Positions 9,439 through 18,506 of a DNA stretch of 64,000 nucleotides are shown here, piece by piece; the stretch's first letter is position 1; each line of letters opens with the position of its first letter. The notes under the pieces are model-generated. The model saw only the letters and a list, made by a program, of their open reading frames with translations. It ran no database searches and had not been told where the DNA came from. The stretch is taken from positions 124,001-188,000 of the forward strand of contig NZ_CP042420.1 in assembly GCF_007954625.1 (NCBI RefSeq), given 5' to 3'. The stretch is from Leuconostoc lactis. GTDB lineage: Bacteria > Bacillota > Bacilli > Lactobacillales > Lactobacillaceae. A program made the position numbers and the translations under genes.

Positions 9439-9774
9439 TTATACATCGGAGGTCAATATTGTATTCACAATCGATAACACAATTGCCATTAAAATTGCCC
9501 AACCAAAACCGGCAAAAGCGAAGCCACCCACTAACAATGTTGTCATTTCTAATAGCAAGGCATTAATAATAATTGTAAATAAGCCAAAAGTCATGATGTT
9601 GAGTGGCAACGTTAAGAGTAATAATACTGGCTTAATCAGCATGTTTAGCAACGCCAATACAAAGGCCGCGCCTAAAGCCGTCAGCCAGTTCTCAACGCTA
9701 AACCCGCTGGGAAATAGCGTTGCTGTCACCATAAAGATAATCATCGTGGTGACTAATCTTGCAATAAACGGCAT
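9439..9774 (-). CDS. YvlD-like / phage holin superfamily IV membrane protein
   Basis: A 111-residue protein made almost entirely of four hydrophobic segments, matching the small YvlD family (holin superfamily IV name in databases). In many Firmicutes it lies just before hprK, as here. Despite the name there are no phage genes near it. A role in envelope stress has been suggested for relatives, but function is unknown. A strong GGAGGGGG ribosome site lies immediately upstream. Confidence 0.8.
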   Translation of the reverse strand: MPFIARLVTTMIIFMVTATLFPSGFSVENWLTALGAAFVLALLNMLIKPVLLLLTLPLNIMTFGLFTIIINALLLEMTTLLVGGFAFAGFGWAILMAIVLSIVNTILTSDV

Positions 9775-9793
9775 AGGCCCCCTCCAGTAATCA

Positions 9794-9810
9794 TGTAAGC
9801 GCTTTAAACA
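9794..9810 (-). promoter_or_regulatory. cre-like site (CcpA) in the yvlD-hprK leader
   Basis: The minus strand contains TTAAAGCGCTTACA, matching 13 of 14 positions of the consensus TGWAARCGYTWNCW; the mismatch is at base 2. It lies about 40-55 bases downstream of the -10 box, a position that usually gives repression. If real, CcpA would feed back on the kinase that controls its own co-repressor. Confidence 0.6.
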
Positions 9811-9847
9811 TTGATATAAAGCATCTTATCGGAAACGTTATAAATTC

Positions 9848-9856
9848 ATTATACCA
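9848..9856 (-). promoter_or_regulatory. extended -10 promoter for yvlD-hprK-gpsA-galU-trxB
   Basis: Minus strand TGG followed by a perfect TATAAT. The -35 region is poor, so the extended -10 probably carries the promoter. Confidence 0.6.
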
Positions 9857-9878
9857 AATATTTAAATATGATGAGTAG

Positions 9879-9913
9879 AAAAAATGACTGAACGAGCTGT
9901 TCAGTCATTTTTC
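9879..9913 (-). terminator. terminator after phoU
   Basis: A 12-bp perfect stem (arms 9882-9893 and 9899-9910) with a 5-base loop. The minus-strand T run ends the pst-phoU transcript. The other strand also has a short T run. Confidence 0.88.
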
Positions 9914-9958
9914 TGCCATCATTGCTACAAAACCGAGGGCAATGATGGGGATTATAGG

Positions 9959-10633
9959 TTAAATAAAGTAATTGTAGCCAGGGTTTAATTCAATAATTTT
10001 ACCTGTGCGCTTATAAACGATCCACTCCGCGATATCGATAGTATAGTCCCCAATGCGCTTCAAGTAACCCGCAATCACCAAATAATCAGCCGCTGAATCG
10101 ACCAATTCTGGATCATCCTTCATGCCTTTTACGGAATCCAAACGGACTTTAGCCGCCCGATTTGACCATGATTGGTTTTCTTCAGCAATTGTTTCCGCGC
10201 CTAAAGCGTCATTTTTAACGTAGTAATCCATCACACGAGAAACCATTGTTGCCACTTGTTCGCCGATTTCACCCAATTCTTTTTCGACACTAGGAATATG
10301 CTTAGTGCCTTTCACACGAATGGTTGAATTGGCAATGTTACGCGCTTGATCACCCATACGTTCTAGGACTGAAACAGCCTTTAAAATCGTCACGATTTCA
10401 CGCAAATCAGTCGTCACGGGTTGATACAAGGCAATCATTTCAAATGTCTTCTTTTCAATGGCCGCTTCGCGTTCATTAATCTTATGATCATTTTCCAAAA
10501 TGGCCTTCGCCCCCTCGCGATCATGATCGACAAATGATTGCACTGCCTTTTGAATCGTTTGGGCGACAAGCATCCCCATTTCTGTAAATGAATTATCTAA
10601 GTCAGCTAATTCTTCATCAAATAAACGTCGCAT
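9959..10633 (-). CDS. phoU: phosphate signalling regulator PhoU
   Basis: Cytoplasmic helical protein that links Pst transporter activity to the PhoR kinase and represses the regulon when phosphate is plentiful. The 224-residue protein is the standard length and consists of two three-helix PhoU repeats (about residues 15-105 and 115-210). Residues such as ERMGDQARNIA and KRIGDYTIDIAEW are the two metal-binding repeats. It is last in the operon, 18 bases after pstB2, and a terminator follows. Confidence 0.96.
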   Translation of the reverse strand: MRRLFDEELADLDNSFTEMGMLVAQTIQKAVQSFVDHDREGAKAILENDHKINEREAAIEKKTFEMIALYQPVTTDLREIVTILKAVSVLERMGDQARNIANSTIRVKGTKHIPSVEKELGEIGEQVATMVSRVMDYYVKNDALGAETIAEENQSWSNRAAKVRLDSVKGMKDDPELVDSAADYLVIAGYLKRIGDYTIDIAEWIVYKRTGKIIELNPGYNYFI

Positions 10634-10651
10634 ATTGTTTCTCCTTTATGC

Positions 10652-11422
10652 TTAGCCAAAACGGCCACTGATGTAATCTTGTGTTTCTTGGCGCTGTGGG
10701 TTTAAGAAGATGTTTTTCGTTGCATCCACTTCAATCAAATTACCACTTAGGAAAAATGCTGTGCGATCTGATAGACGTGATGCTTGAGACATCGAATGTG
10801 TCACAATAATCATCGCATAATCATTTCTTAAATTCAACAACGTTTCTTCAATGTTGTGACTTGATACGGGATCCAAAGCTGATGTGGGTTCATCTAACAA
10901 TAACAACTCTGGTGAGGTAGCCAGCACACGGGCAATGGATACACGTTGCTGTTGGCCACCTGATAAGCCTAATGCTGACTTGTGCAAATCATCTTTCACT
11001 TCATCCCAAACGGACGCTTGACGTAGCGCTTTTTCAACGGCTTCATCCAGCACCGTTTTATCGCGAACACCGTCTAAGCGCAACCCAAAGATGACATTTT
11101 CATAGATTGAAAATGGAAATGGATTAGGTTGTTGGAAGACCATCCCAATACGCTTACGCAATTCAACTGTATCCGTTGTTGGCGCATAAATATTGGTCCC
11201 ATTAAAGTCAAACGTGCCGGTGACCGTAATGTTATCTTCCAAATCATGCATCCGGTTTAGCGCCCGCAAATAAGTAGACTTCCCTGATCCAGAAGGCCCA
11301 ATGAGCGCCGTAATGCCTTTTTCTGGAAATGTGAGGTTAATGCCATGCAAGGCCTCTTTTTTACCGTACCATAATTTCACATCGCGCGTTTCAAGAATAT
11401 TCTTTTGTGTACTCTCTGTCAT
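10652..11422 (-). CDS. pstB2: phosphate ABC transporter ATPase PstB (second copy)
   Basis: Nucleotide-binding subunit of the high-affinity phosphate importer. The 256 residues include Walker [10 protein letters not shown] (about 42-50), signature LSGGQQQR, and Walker [13 protein letters not shown]. The start overlaps the preceding pstB1 stop by 4 bases. Tandem pstB genes are common in lactic acid bacteria; whether the two form a heterodimer is not shown by sequence. Confidence 0.95.
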   Translation of the reverse strand: MTESTQKNILETRDVKLWYGKKEALHGINLTFPEKGITALIGPSGSGKSTYLRALNRMHDLEDNITVTGTFDFNGTNIYAPTTDTVELRKRIGMVFQQPNPFPFSIYENVIFGLRLDGVRDKTVLDEAVEKALRQASVWDEVKDDLHKSALGLSGGQQQRVSIARVLATSPELLLLDEPTSALDPVSSHNIEETLLNLRNDYAMIIVTHSMSQASRLSDRTAFFLSGNLIEVDATKNIFLNPQRQETQDYISGRFG

Positions 11423-12258
11423 CCGAAGTTCCCCGATATATAATCATTTGTTAGCGCAACTTTTGGCCGTGTAAAGATTTTACGTGTTAAATCATATTCA
11501 ATGACTTTTCCCATGTGGAAGAACGCCGTGTAGTCACTAATACGCGCTGCTTGTTGCATGTTGTGCGTCACAATAATGATCGTATACTTGTTTTTCAACT
11601 CAAGCAGTGTGTCTTCAACTTGTGCTGACGAAATTGGGTCAAGCGCACTTGACGGTTCATCGAGCAACAAAATATCTGGCTTCAATGCCAATGCGCGGGC
11701 AATCACCAACCGTTGGGCTTGTCCACCTGACAAAGCGAGGGCTGACTTGTTTAATTCATCTTTTACTTCGTCCCACAAAGCAGCTTGACGCAAACTTGTT
11801 TCAACAATTTCGTCTAATTCTTGCTTGTCAGTTACCCCACGTTGTGTCAACGCAAAGGTAATGTTGTTATAAATTGACTTTGCAAACGGATTCGGACGTT
11901 GGAAAACCATGCCAATATGGCGGCGCATTTCGTAAACATCAATCGCTTTCGTATTAATGTCAACACCGCGGTACATAATATTCCCTTTAACTGTCGCCAC
12001 GCCATCATTCATGCGGTTCAAAGACCGTAAAAAGGTTGACTTACCGGAACCAGAGGCACCGATTAAACTCGTAATTTTGTAACGTTCAAACGCTAAATCA
12101 CCTTCACTCAAGGCCAAGTTATCACCATAATAAACTTGCAAATCATGTGTTGACAACGCAATTTCATGCTTTTCAGGTGACATGTTATAGATATAGCGTT
12201 CGGGCTGCTCATCCGAAATAAATTCACTGACTGGTTTTAAATCAATCGTATTTGCCAT
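11419..12258 (-). CDS. pstB1: phosphate ABC transporter ATPase PstB (first copy)
   Basis: The other PstB ATPase, 279 residues, about 25 residues longer at the N-terminus than pstB2. It has Walker [10 protein letters not shown] (about residues 67-75), signature ALSGGQAQR and Walker [12 protein letters not shown]. It is clearly a paralogue of pstB2 but diverged. It is separated from pstA by 91 bases holding a small hairpin with arms AGCCT / AGGCT but no gene. Confidence 0.95.
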   Translation of the reverse strand: MANTIDLKPVSEFISDEQPERYIYNMSPEKHEIALSTHDLQVYYGDNLALSEGDLAFERYKITSLIGASGSGKSTFLRSLNRMNDGVATVKGNIMYRGVDINTKAIDVYEMRRHIGMVFQRPNPFAKSIYNNITFALTQRGVTDKQELDEIVETSLRQAALWDEVKDELNKSALALSGGQAQRLVIARALALKPDILLLDEPSSALDPISSAQVEDTLLELKNKYTIIIVTHNMQQAARISDYTAFFHMGKVIEYDLTRKIFTRPKVALTNDYISGNFG

Positions 12259-12349
12259 TTTTTCTCCATAAAGCCTACAATCAGGCTGTCCTATTGCCTA
12301 GTAGCTGACTGTGACAACTGTTTCTTTCAATAAACTCACAAAGCTCACA

Positions 12350-13234
12350 TTAAGCACTGGTAAGCTTTTTGTGTAACTTTGTGCCCAGCTTACGTGCACT
12401 GAAGTTAAACAATAAGACAACAATGATCAACACCGCTGAGGAACCAGCAGAAACTGCACTCACGTCAGGCATAATCCCTTCAGAATTAATTTTCCAAATA
12501 TGCACCGCCAAAGTTTCGGCCGGACGCATTGGGTTTAGCGGACTAGAAATGTTGAATGGATTCCAGTCGCTGAAGTTCAAAGCTGGGGCAGATTGTCCCG
12601 CTGTATAAATCAAGGCCGCCGCTTCACCAAACACACGACCAGCAGACAAGACAACACCGGTGACAATTGAAGGCACCGCTGCTGGTAAGATGACATGAAT
12701 CACTGTTTCCCAGCGTGATAGGCCTAATGCTGAGCCGGCTTCACGTTGCAAGTTTGGAATTTGTGCCAAACTGGTTTCAATTGAGCGTGTCAACAAAGGT
12801 AAGTTGAAAAATGTGAGGGCGATGGCCCCAGACAAAATTGAAAAGCCTAAATGGAATTTCACCACAAACAACAAGAAACCAAACAAGCCGACAACAACTG
12901 ATGGCAATGAACTCAAAATTTCGATTGCTGTCCGAACAATTGTTGTCAAAGGGCCCTTGCGGGCATATTCATTCAAGTAAATTGCCGCAGCTAAAGCGAT
13001 TGGAAAACTAATCGCCATGGCAAGCACTAACAAGTAAAACGAGTTAAACAATTGCACCCCAATACCACCGCCAGCTTCAAAGGCTTTGGCTGGTGCCGTC
13101 AAGAAATGCCATGACAAGTGTGGTACGCCACGAACTAAAATAAAGGCGAGCATGGCCGCTAAGATTAGCGCAACAATCCCAGAAATCATATAAATGATGC
13201 CTGTGGCGATTTTATCAGCAGTTTTTGCATTCAT
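12350..13234 (-). CDS. pstA: phosphate ABC transporter permease PstA
   Basis: Inner-membrane permease of the Pst importer, 294 residues, with about six hydrophobic segments and the binding-protein-dependent transport (EAA) loop around EAGSALGLSRWETVIHVILP. Its start codon overlaps the pstC stop by one base (TAATG), showing coupling. It pairs with PstC. Confidence 0.95.
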   Translation of the reverse strand: MNAKTADKIATGIIYMISGIVALILAAMLAFILVRGVPHLSWHFLTAPAKAFEAGGGIGVQLFNSFYLLVLAMAISFPIALAAAIYLNEYARKGPLTTIVRTAIEILSSLPSVVVGLFGFLLFVVKFHLGFSILSGAIALTFFNLPLLTRSIETSLAQIPNLQREAGSALGLSRWETVIHVILPAAVPSIVTGVVLSAGRVFGEAAALIYTAGQSAPALNFSDWNPFNISSPLNPMRPAETLAVHIWKINSEGIMPDVSAVSAGSSAVLIIVVLLFNFSARKLGTKLHKKLTSA

Positions 13235-14157
13235 TATTTCATTTCCCCTTTGCGTCCAATAGCGCGCACAATCAAGTTAAAGACAAGTGACATCAATAGC
13301 AAGATCATGGCCAAAGTCCACAAGACATTATTTTGTAGTGAGCCCATAACTGTGTTACCAATCCCCATTGTCAAGACAGAAGTCAAGGTTGAGGCTGGTG
13401 AAATCAGGTTCTGTGGCATCAATGCCGCGTTACCAATAACCATTTGGACGGCCAAGGCTTCACCAAACGCACGCGCCATACCAAAGACAATCGCTGTCAA
13501 AATACCTGGGGTTGCCGCACGCAAGATGACTTTATAAATCATTTGCCAACGCGTCGCCCCAATCGCCAAAGCTGATTCACGGTAATGACGTGGCACTGAT
13601 TTCAACGTATCCACCGTCATTGACGTAATCGTTGGTAAGATCATGACGAATAACACAATAGTACCCGATAAGATACCAAATCCTGATCCACCAAACACTG
13701 TCCGAATAAATGGCACAACCACCGTTAAGCCGATGAAACCATAAACAACTGATGGAATACCAACCAGCAATTCAATAATTGGTTGCATGATTTTTGTCCC
13801 ACGCTTTTGTGCAATTTCAGTCATAAAGAGGGCCGTCCCAATTGCAAATGGTGTGGCAACAATTGCGGCTAAAAACGTGACCAAGAACGAGCCCATGATC
13901 ATTGGCATCGCCCCGACATAAGGCTGTTTTGTTTGTGGATTAATCACTGATGGATTCCAAGTTGTGCCAAAGAGAAATTCCTTCACACTGACACCATCTT
14001 GGAAAAATGTTGATAGTCCACGGCTCATAACGAAAGCAAAAATTGAAACGACAACAAGCACGATCAAGGCCAACGCTGACAAACTAATTGCCCGCCCCAT
14101 TGCGTCTTGCTTCGTTGATTCTGACTTTTGCATCAACTTTTTTGTAATGTTATCCAT
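13234..14157 (-). CDS. pstC: phosphate ABC transporter permease PstC
   Basis: Inner-membrane permease, 307 residues, about six transmembrane segments. The EAA-type loop is visible around ESALAIGATRWQMIYKVILR. The first hydrophobic segment is at about residues 27-50, and the soluble loop between segments 1 and 2 is typical of PstC. It lies 83 bases after pstS2 and is followed by pstA. Confidence 0.95.
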   Translation of the reverse strand: MDNITKKLMQKSESTKQDAMGRAISLSALALIVLVVVSIFAFVMSRGLSTFFQDGVSVKEFLFGTTWNPSVINPQTKQPYVGAMPMIMGSFLVTFLAAIVATPFAIGTALFMTEIAQKRGTKIMQPIIELLVGIPSVVYGFIGLTVVVPFIRTVFGGSGFGILSGTIVLFVMILPTITSMTVDTLKSVPRHYRESALAIGATRWQMIYKVILRAATPGILTAIVFGMARAFGEALAVQMVIGNAALMPQNLISPASTLTSVLTMGIGNTVMGSLQNNVLWTLAMILLLMSLVFNLIVRAIGRKGEMK

Positions 14158-14240
14158 TTTATCTCCAAAGTATTTGACGAGTGGTTATCCACTGTCTACT
14201 ATATTTCAAATGCTGTTCTGATGTGATTAGCACACAATAG

Positions 14241-15134
14241 CTAAACATCACATTCTTTTTTTATAATCTGGCCGTCGACTTGACGAATAACTCGCATATC
14301 ATGAACTGAGATATAGCCCAACTTTGGCACCAAAGTCTTTTGGATTTTTTCTGATGTTAAATAGTCCAAGAACTTGGCGACACGCTTGGTTGGTTGCCCG
14401 TTCGTATACACGTGCTCATACGACCAAATCGGATACCGACCAGTAATGACATTGCTGTTGGTTGGCTTGACATGGTCAATTGTCGGTGCCACAACGGTAT
14501 TGTTGATGTACCCAAAGGCTGCATAAGAGATGGCACCAGGTGTTGTCGCGACAATTGATCGCACCATACCAGATGAATCTTGTTCTTGCGCTGAAGTACT
14601 CTTATCACCCATCAAACCAAACTTTTCAAAGGTTGCCCGTGTTCCTGAGCCCGCGGCACGATTGATGATCACGATTGGTAAATCACGCCCACCGACTTGA
14701 CGCCAGTTCGTCACTTTACCTGTGAAAATCTCACGCAATTGTTGGGTGCTCAAGTTGGTCACCCCATTTTCTTTATTTAATAACGGTGTAATGCCAACGA
14801 CAGCCACTTGATGGTCGACTAACTTCGTCGCATCAATCCCTGACTTTTCTTCGGCAAATACATCTGCGTTTCCTAAATCAACCGCGCCTTGTGCGACTTG
14901 ACTTAGACCGGTACCCGTACCGCCACCTTGCACATTCACAAATGTCCCAAGATTAACTTTCGTGTATTCTTCTCCGGCAGCTTCTACCAATGGTTGTAAG
15001 GCCGTTGAACCGACAGCCGTGATTGATGTGCCTGATGCACTTTTATCACGTGTAATGTAACCTGCGCCAATGGCCGCAATAAGACCCACGATGACGATTG
15101 TTGATACAATCGTCCCGCGATGTGATTTCGACAT
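14241..15134 (-). CDS. pstS2: phosphate-binding protein PstS (second copy)
   Basis: Extracytoplasmic receptor that delivers phosphate to PstCA. The start at 15134 gives 297 residues and is chosen because GGGAGG lies 7 bases before it; an upstream in-frame ATG overlaps that ribosome site. The phosphate-binding signatures GSTALQPL, GGGTGTGLSQ and NRAAGSGTR are present. The N-terminus has a membrane segment (about residues 9-27) but no lipobox cysteine, so it would be held as an uncleaved membrane anchor or released. It is similar along its length to pstS1, so the two are paralogues. Pho-box-like repeats lie upstream. Confidence 0.93.
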   Translation of the reverse strand: MSKSHRGTIVSTIVIVGLIAAIGAGYITRDKSASGTSITAVGSTALQPLVEAAGEEYTKVNLGTFVNVQGGGTGTGLSQVAQGAVDLGNADVFAEEKSGIDATKLVDHQVAVVGITPLLNKENGVTNLSTQQLREIFTGKVTNWRQVGGRDLPIVIINRAAGSGTRATFEKFGLMGDKSTSAQEQDSSGMVRSIVATTPGAISYAAFGYINNTVVAPTIDHVKPTNSNVITGRYPIWSYEHVYTNGQPTKRVAKFLDYLTSEKIQKTLVPKLGYISVHDMRVIRQVDGQIIKKECDV

Positions 15135-15193
15135 GTTGATGCCTCCCAAGATTTAACTACAATAACTACTACTCTCCTATTATCTTAAAGTTA

Positions 15194-15232
15194 TGTAAAT
15201 GTCATCGCGGGTGAATGTAAAGGTTGTGTCAA
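15194..15232 (-). promoter_or_regulatory. Pho-box-like repeats before pstS2
   Basis: Minus strand TTGACA (15227-15232), TTTACA (15216-15221) and TTTACA (15194-15199) fall on an 11-base grid (11, then 22). ATGACA abuts the last repeat. This fits the direct TTHACA repeats bound by PhoP in Firmicutes. Confidence 0.6.
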
Positions 15233-15239
15233 GAAATAT

Positions 15240-16595
15240 TTACAAAGGTAACGTCACACTGATTGTTGTGCCCACCGCAACTTGTGATTGCACTTTAATT
15301 TCGCCATTGTGCTTATTGACAATTTCATTAACAATGGCTAACCCTAAGCCCGTGCCACTGGCAATTTTGCGTTGTCGTGATTCATCCCCACGATAAAATC
15401 GTTCAAAAATACGTGATTGCTGATTCGTAGGAATCCCAATACCCGTATCTTTAACATTTAACTGCCAATGCTGATGATCCTTGTAAGCCGTGACGTGAAT
15501 GTCGCCACCTTGGACATTATATTTCACTGCATTAACAATCAAGTTTTGTAAAATCATCTCCACGTCTGTTTTGAGGCCACGAATGATAAAATCATCGGGC
15601 ACGTCATTACGTAATTGCACAGCTTTGGTTTCCGCCAGTGGCATCACATGCTGCCATTGTTCGGCCACCATATCATGAATCACTAACTCCGTCTGCACAG
15701 CCTCTCGCTTTTGTTGCACACGTGATAACGAGAGAATATCATTGACCAATGACGATAGCCGTTTGGCTTCCTGCGCTACAATATCCAAAAACATCTCCCG
15801 CGTGGCTTGGTCTGCACCGGCCGGCCCTTGTAATGTTTCGATAAATCCCGTAATTGCTGTTAGCGGTGTTTTTAACTCATGAGACGCATTCGCCAAAAAG
15901 TCAGACTGCATCCGCTCAACTTGTAAGACCGACGTTAGGTCATAAATAATGATCATGACTTCCGCATGTTTCAGATTACCTTGGTGATACAAAGTACTCA
16001 CTTCATACTGTTTCATATCACCATTAATTTGCAAATTTAAAATCGATTGTTGATTTTTTTGCGTATTAAACGTTTGGGTAATGAGCTCAGAGAGCGTGAA
16101 CTGTCGAATCACCATACTTTCGGCAATAGGCGTTTCGGGGCGTTGAATCCCTAACAGGTCAGCCGCCGTTTCATTAAACACATCAATGGTATGCGCGCGA
16201 TTAATATTAATCACCCCAACTGGTAAGCTCGCCAGCAATGACTGGTAGTTTGTGACATCACGTTGTGCTGCTTGGCGTGCTTGCTCAATCCGATGTTGCA
16301 TCACATTAAATTGCTGAATTAAGGCGTAATAAGGCGATCCTGGTTCCGCCAACACGCCTCTTGGTGTCTCACCAGCAACCGTATCGGCCATCCGTTTTTG
16401 CATGACTTTTAATTCTTGTTGTTGGCGATTTTCCAAAAAATTAGCCCATATGACAATGACAAAAGTTGCCAAAGTCATGATTAAAACAAGCAACAGCCAC
16501 TGTCTTAAGCGTAGCTGCAATAGACTACTCATCACGCCACAGCAAACAAAATTGATCAACCAAAACGATAGAAATTTTAATAATTTTTTTGTCAT
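15240..16595 (-). CDS. phoR: phosphate sensor histidine kinase PhoR
   Basis: Membrane histidine kinase partner of PhoP. The 451 residues carry two hydrophobic segments (about 8-25 and 32-53) joined by only a few residues, so there is no large extracellular sensor. Next come a HAMP/linker region, a PAS-like domain (about 115-220), the phospho-acceptor His239 in ASHELKTPL, and an ATPase domain with GTGLGLAIV. The lack of an outside sensor suggests that phosphate state reaches it through PstSCAB and PhoU. The gene sits unusually between two pstS genes, after a terminator. Its start has GGAG 7 bases upstream. Confidence 0.94.
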   Translation of the reverse strand: MTKKLLKFLSFWLINFVCCGVMSSLLQLRLRQWLLLVLIMTLATFVIVIWANFLENRQQQELKVMQKRMADTVAGETPRGVLAEPGSPYYALIQQFNVMQHRIEQARQAAQRDVTNYQSLLASLPVGVININRAHTIDVFNETAADLLGIQRPETPIAESMVIRQFTLSELITQTFNTQKNQQSILNLQINGDMKQYEVSTLYHQGNLKHAEVMIIIYDLTSVLQVERMQSDFLANASHELKTPLTAITGFIETLQGPAGADQATREMFLDIVAQEAKRLSSLVNDILSLSRVQQKREAVQTELVIHDMVAEQWQHVMPLAETKAVQLRNDVPDDFIIRGLKTDVEMILQNLIVNAVKYNVQGGDIHVTAYKDHQHWQLNVKDTGIGIPTNQQSRIFERFYRGDESRQRKIASGTGLGLAIVNEIVNKHNGEIKVQSQVAVGTTISVTLPL

Positions 16596-16615
16596 TACCT
16601 TACTCCAATATCTCT

Positions 16616-16624
16616 ATCATAACA
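16616..16624 (-). promoter_or_regulatory. candidate phoR promoter inside the terminator tail
   Basis: Minus strand TGT followed by TATGAT, an extended -10 box directly in the T run of the pstS1 terminator and about 20 bases before the phoR start. The resulting leader would be very short. Confidence 0.35.
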
Positions 16625-16647
16625 AAAAAGCCCGCTGACGCGGACTT
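16624..16647 (-). terminator. terminator between pstS1 and phoR
   Basis: Minus strand stem AAGTCCGC / GCGGGCTT with loop GTCA and a T run (one G-T pair). It should make pstS1 mRNA more abundant than the downstream phoR-pst message. Confidence 0.85.
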
Positions 16648-16663
16648 TGAAAAATGACTTAAA

Positions 16664-17572
16664 TTAGTTTTTTGTAACCTTGCCTGACGCATCACGTGTC
16701 ACTTTCATATCCGTCAAACCAATGTAACCAAGCTTTGGCACGATTGACTTTTGTACTTCCTTAGTTGTGAAGTAATCCAAGAATGCCTTAGTGGCACCTG
16801 TAGCGTCACCCTTTGTATACATATGTTCGTATGCCCAGATTGGCCATGAATTGTCTTCAACATTCTTTGTATCAGGCGTTACCTTGTCAATGTTAAGCGC
16901 CTTGATACCAGAAGCATCCAAGTAAGCAAAGGCTAGGTATGAAATAGCCCCTGGTGTTGTTGACACGATCTTTTGAACCGTACCGTTAGAATCTTGTTCT
17001 GTTGCTTGAACAGCATTTTGACCGTCTAACACATTCTTTTCAAAGACAGCGCGTGTCCCTGAACCAGTAGCACGGTTAACCACAACGATCTTTTCGTCTT
17101 TACCGCCCACTTCTTTCCAGTTCGTAATCTTACCAGTGAAGATGTCACGCAATTGGGTCTTTGACAAATTTGACACTTGCACATCTGAGTTCACAACTGG
17201 TGCAATACCAACAACTGCGACTTTGTGATCCTTCAACTTAGAAGCATCAACACCAGACTTTTCTTCAGCAAAGACGTCCGAGTTACCGATTTGTGCTGAG
17301 CCACTCGCAACTTGACTCAAACCAGCACCTGAACCACCACCTTGAACTGTCACTGTCACACCAGGATTTTTTTGTTGGAATGACGTTGCAACTTGTTCTG
17401 CCAATGGTTGCAAGGCCGTCGATCCTAAGGCAAGCACCTTACCACTGAGATTAGAAGTGGTTGTTTTTTGTGTGTCTTGCTTAGTCGTACTTTGATTTGA
17501 ATTGGCATACAATGCCACACCTGCTGCGATAACGACAACACCGCCGATAACACCGACAACTGCTTTGTTCAT
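16664..17572 (-). CDS. pstS1: phosphate-binding protein PstS (first copy)
   Basis: Extracytoplasmic phosphate receptor, 302 residues. It has the signatures GSTALQPL, GGGSGAGLSQ and NRATGSGTR. The N-terminus is a hydrophobic segment (about residues 5-24) followed by a Ser/Thr/Gln-rich linker, with no cysteine and therefore no lipobox. It lies directly after phoP and is cut off from phoR by a terminator, so it may be the highly expressed copy. Pho-box-like repeats lie in the gap between phoP and this gene. Confidence 0.94.
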   Translation of the reverse strand: MNKAVVGVIGGVVVIAAGVALYANSNQSTTKQDTQKTTTSNLSGKVLALGSTALQPLAEQVATSFQQKNPGVTVTVQGGGSGAGLSQVASGSAQIGNSDVFAEEKSGVDASKLKDHKVAVVGIAPVVNSDVQVSNLSKTQLRDIFTGKITNWKEVGGKDEKIVVVNRATGSGTRAVFEKNVLDGQNAVQATEQDSNGTVQKIVSTTPGAISYLAFAYLDASGIKALNIDKVTPDTKNVEDNSWPIWAYEHMYTKGDATGATKAFLDYFTTKEVQKSIVPKLGYIGLTDMKVTRDASGKVTKN

Positions 17573-17708
17573 GAGTAATTCTCCCTTGTCTAAGGCTTCA
17601 TTGAAGCGTATGTAGTGTAAACTTGGTTGTAGTAGTGGCTCTTGGGTGCCAGTCCTTGTTTACAAGTTATATACTACCGACGCTGTGTCAAAGAACTAGG
17701 CACAAACC

Positions 17709-17735
17709 TGTCATCATTATGTAAATCATTGTAAA
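17709..17735 (-). promoter_or_regulatory. Pho-box-like repeats before pstS1
   Basis: Minus strand TTTACA (17730-17735), TTTACA (17720-17725) and ATGACA (17709-17714) are spaced 10 and 11 bases apart, as in PhoP boxes. A TTGACA hexamer follows at 17686-17691. The first repeat is also part of a perfect 6-bp hairpin at 17731-17746. Confidence 0.65.
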
Positions 17736-17750
17736 GTCATCTTTACGCGG

Positions 17751-18440
17751 CTAAACCACCATGGTATAGCCGAAACCACGAACCGTTTTCAGGAGCACTG
17801 GCGACTTCGGGTTGGTTTCAATTTTTTCCCGTAAATTACTAATATGCATATCAACCATACGGCTTTCACCCGTATATTCATAGCCCCACACTGCCGTTAA
17901 AATCGTCTCACGATCAATGACACGTCCGATACGTTGGGCAAAATAGAGCAACAATTCATATTCTCGCGGGGTCAACGTCAAAATCTTATCAGCCTTGGTC
18001 ACAACCTTCTTATTATCATCAATGACCAGATCCTGAATCTTGATGATATCCGCCTCTTCAGAGACTTGATGATCAACTTGTGAACGACGCAACACCGCTT
18101 TTAAACGCGCGATGACTTCTCTTGGACTAAACGGCTTAGTAATATAATCATCTGCCCCAAGTTCTAGACCAAACACTCGATCAAATTCATCCCCTTTGGC
18201 AGTGACCAAAATCACTGGGGTACTAATCTTATCTTGACGTAAGGTTTTCAAAACCGTCATACCATCCATGCCTGGTAGCATCAAATCTAGCAAAATAGCA
18301 TCGAATTGTTGTTGACTGGCTAATTGGTAAGCCGTCTGGCCATCTTCTGCCACTGTGACGTCATAATTATTCTCTTCCAAGTTATATTGCAATAACGTTG
18401 AAATTGCTGCTTCATCATCCACTACTAAAATTTTTGTCAT
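17751..18440 (-). CDS. phoP: phosphate regulon response regulator PhoP
   Basis: OmpR-family transcription factor, 229 residues. The receiver domain (about 1-118) has phospho-acceptor Asp52 in LLDLMLPG. The C-terminal winged helix (about 130-228) includes LTPREYELLLYF and RMVDMHISNLREKIE. It is the first gene of the phosphate locus. Its cognate kinase phoR is not adjacent but lies after pstS1. No clear Pho box is seen upstream of phoP, so strong autoregulation is not evident. Confidence 0.95.
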   Translation of the reverse strand: MTKILVVDDEAAISTLLQYNLEENNYDVTVAEDGQTAYQLASQQQFDAILLDLMLPGMDGMTVLKTLRQDKISTPVILVTAKGDEFDRVFGLELGADDYITKPFSPREVIARLKAVLRRSQVDHQVSEEADIIKIQDLVIDDNKKVVTKADKILTLTPREYELLLYFAQRIGRVIDRETILTAVWGYEYTGESRMVDMHISNLREKIETNPKSPVLLKTVRGFGYTMVV

Positions 18441-18506
18441 GATCCCAACACACCTTTTTTAATTATGATGTCTGCCTCTCTAATTGTTTGCTTAATTGCA
18501 TTGTAA

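Noticed and set aside
9439-9774. Holin-like protein as a sign of prophage
   Set aside because: No lysin, terminase, integrase or other phage gene nearby; the YvlD family is chromosomal and usual beside hprK.
9329-9790. Plus-strand frame of 153 codons opposite yvlD
   Set aside because: Antisense to YvlD and the hprK start, low-complexity Asn/Ile/Lys composition, no ribosome site; a shadow frame.
17731-17746. Hairpin GTAAAG/CTTTAC as a phoP terminator
   Set aside because: Only 6 bp with no T run; more likely part of the Pho-box repeats.
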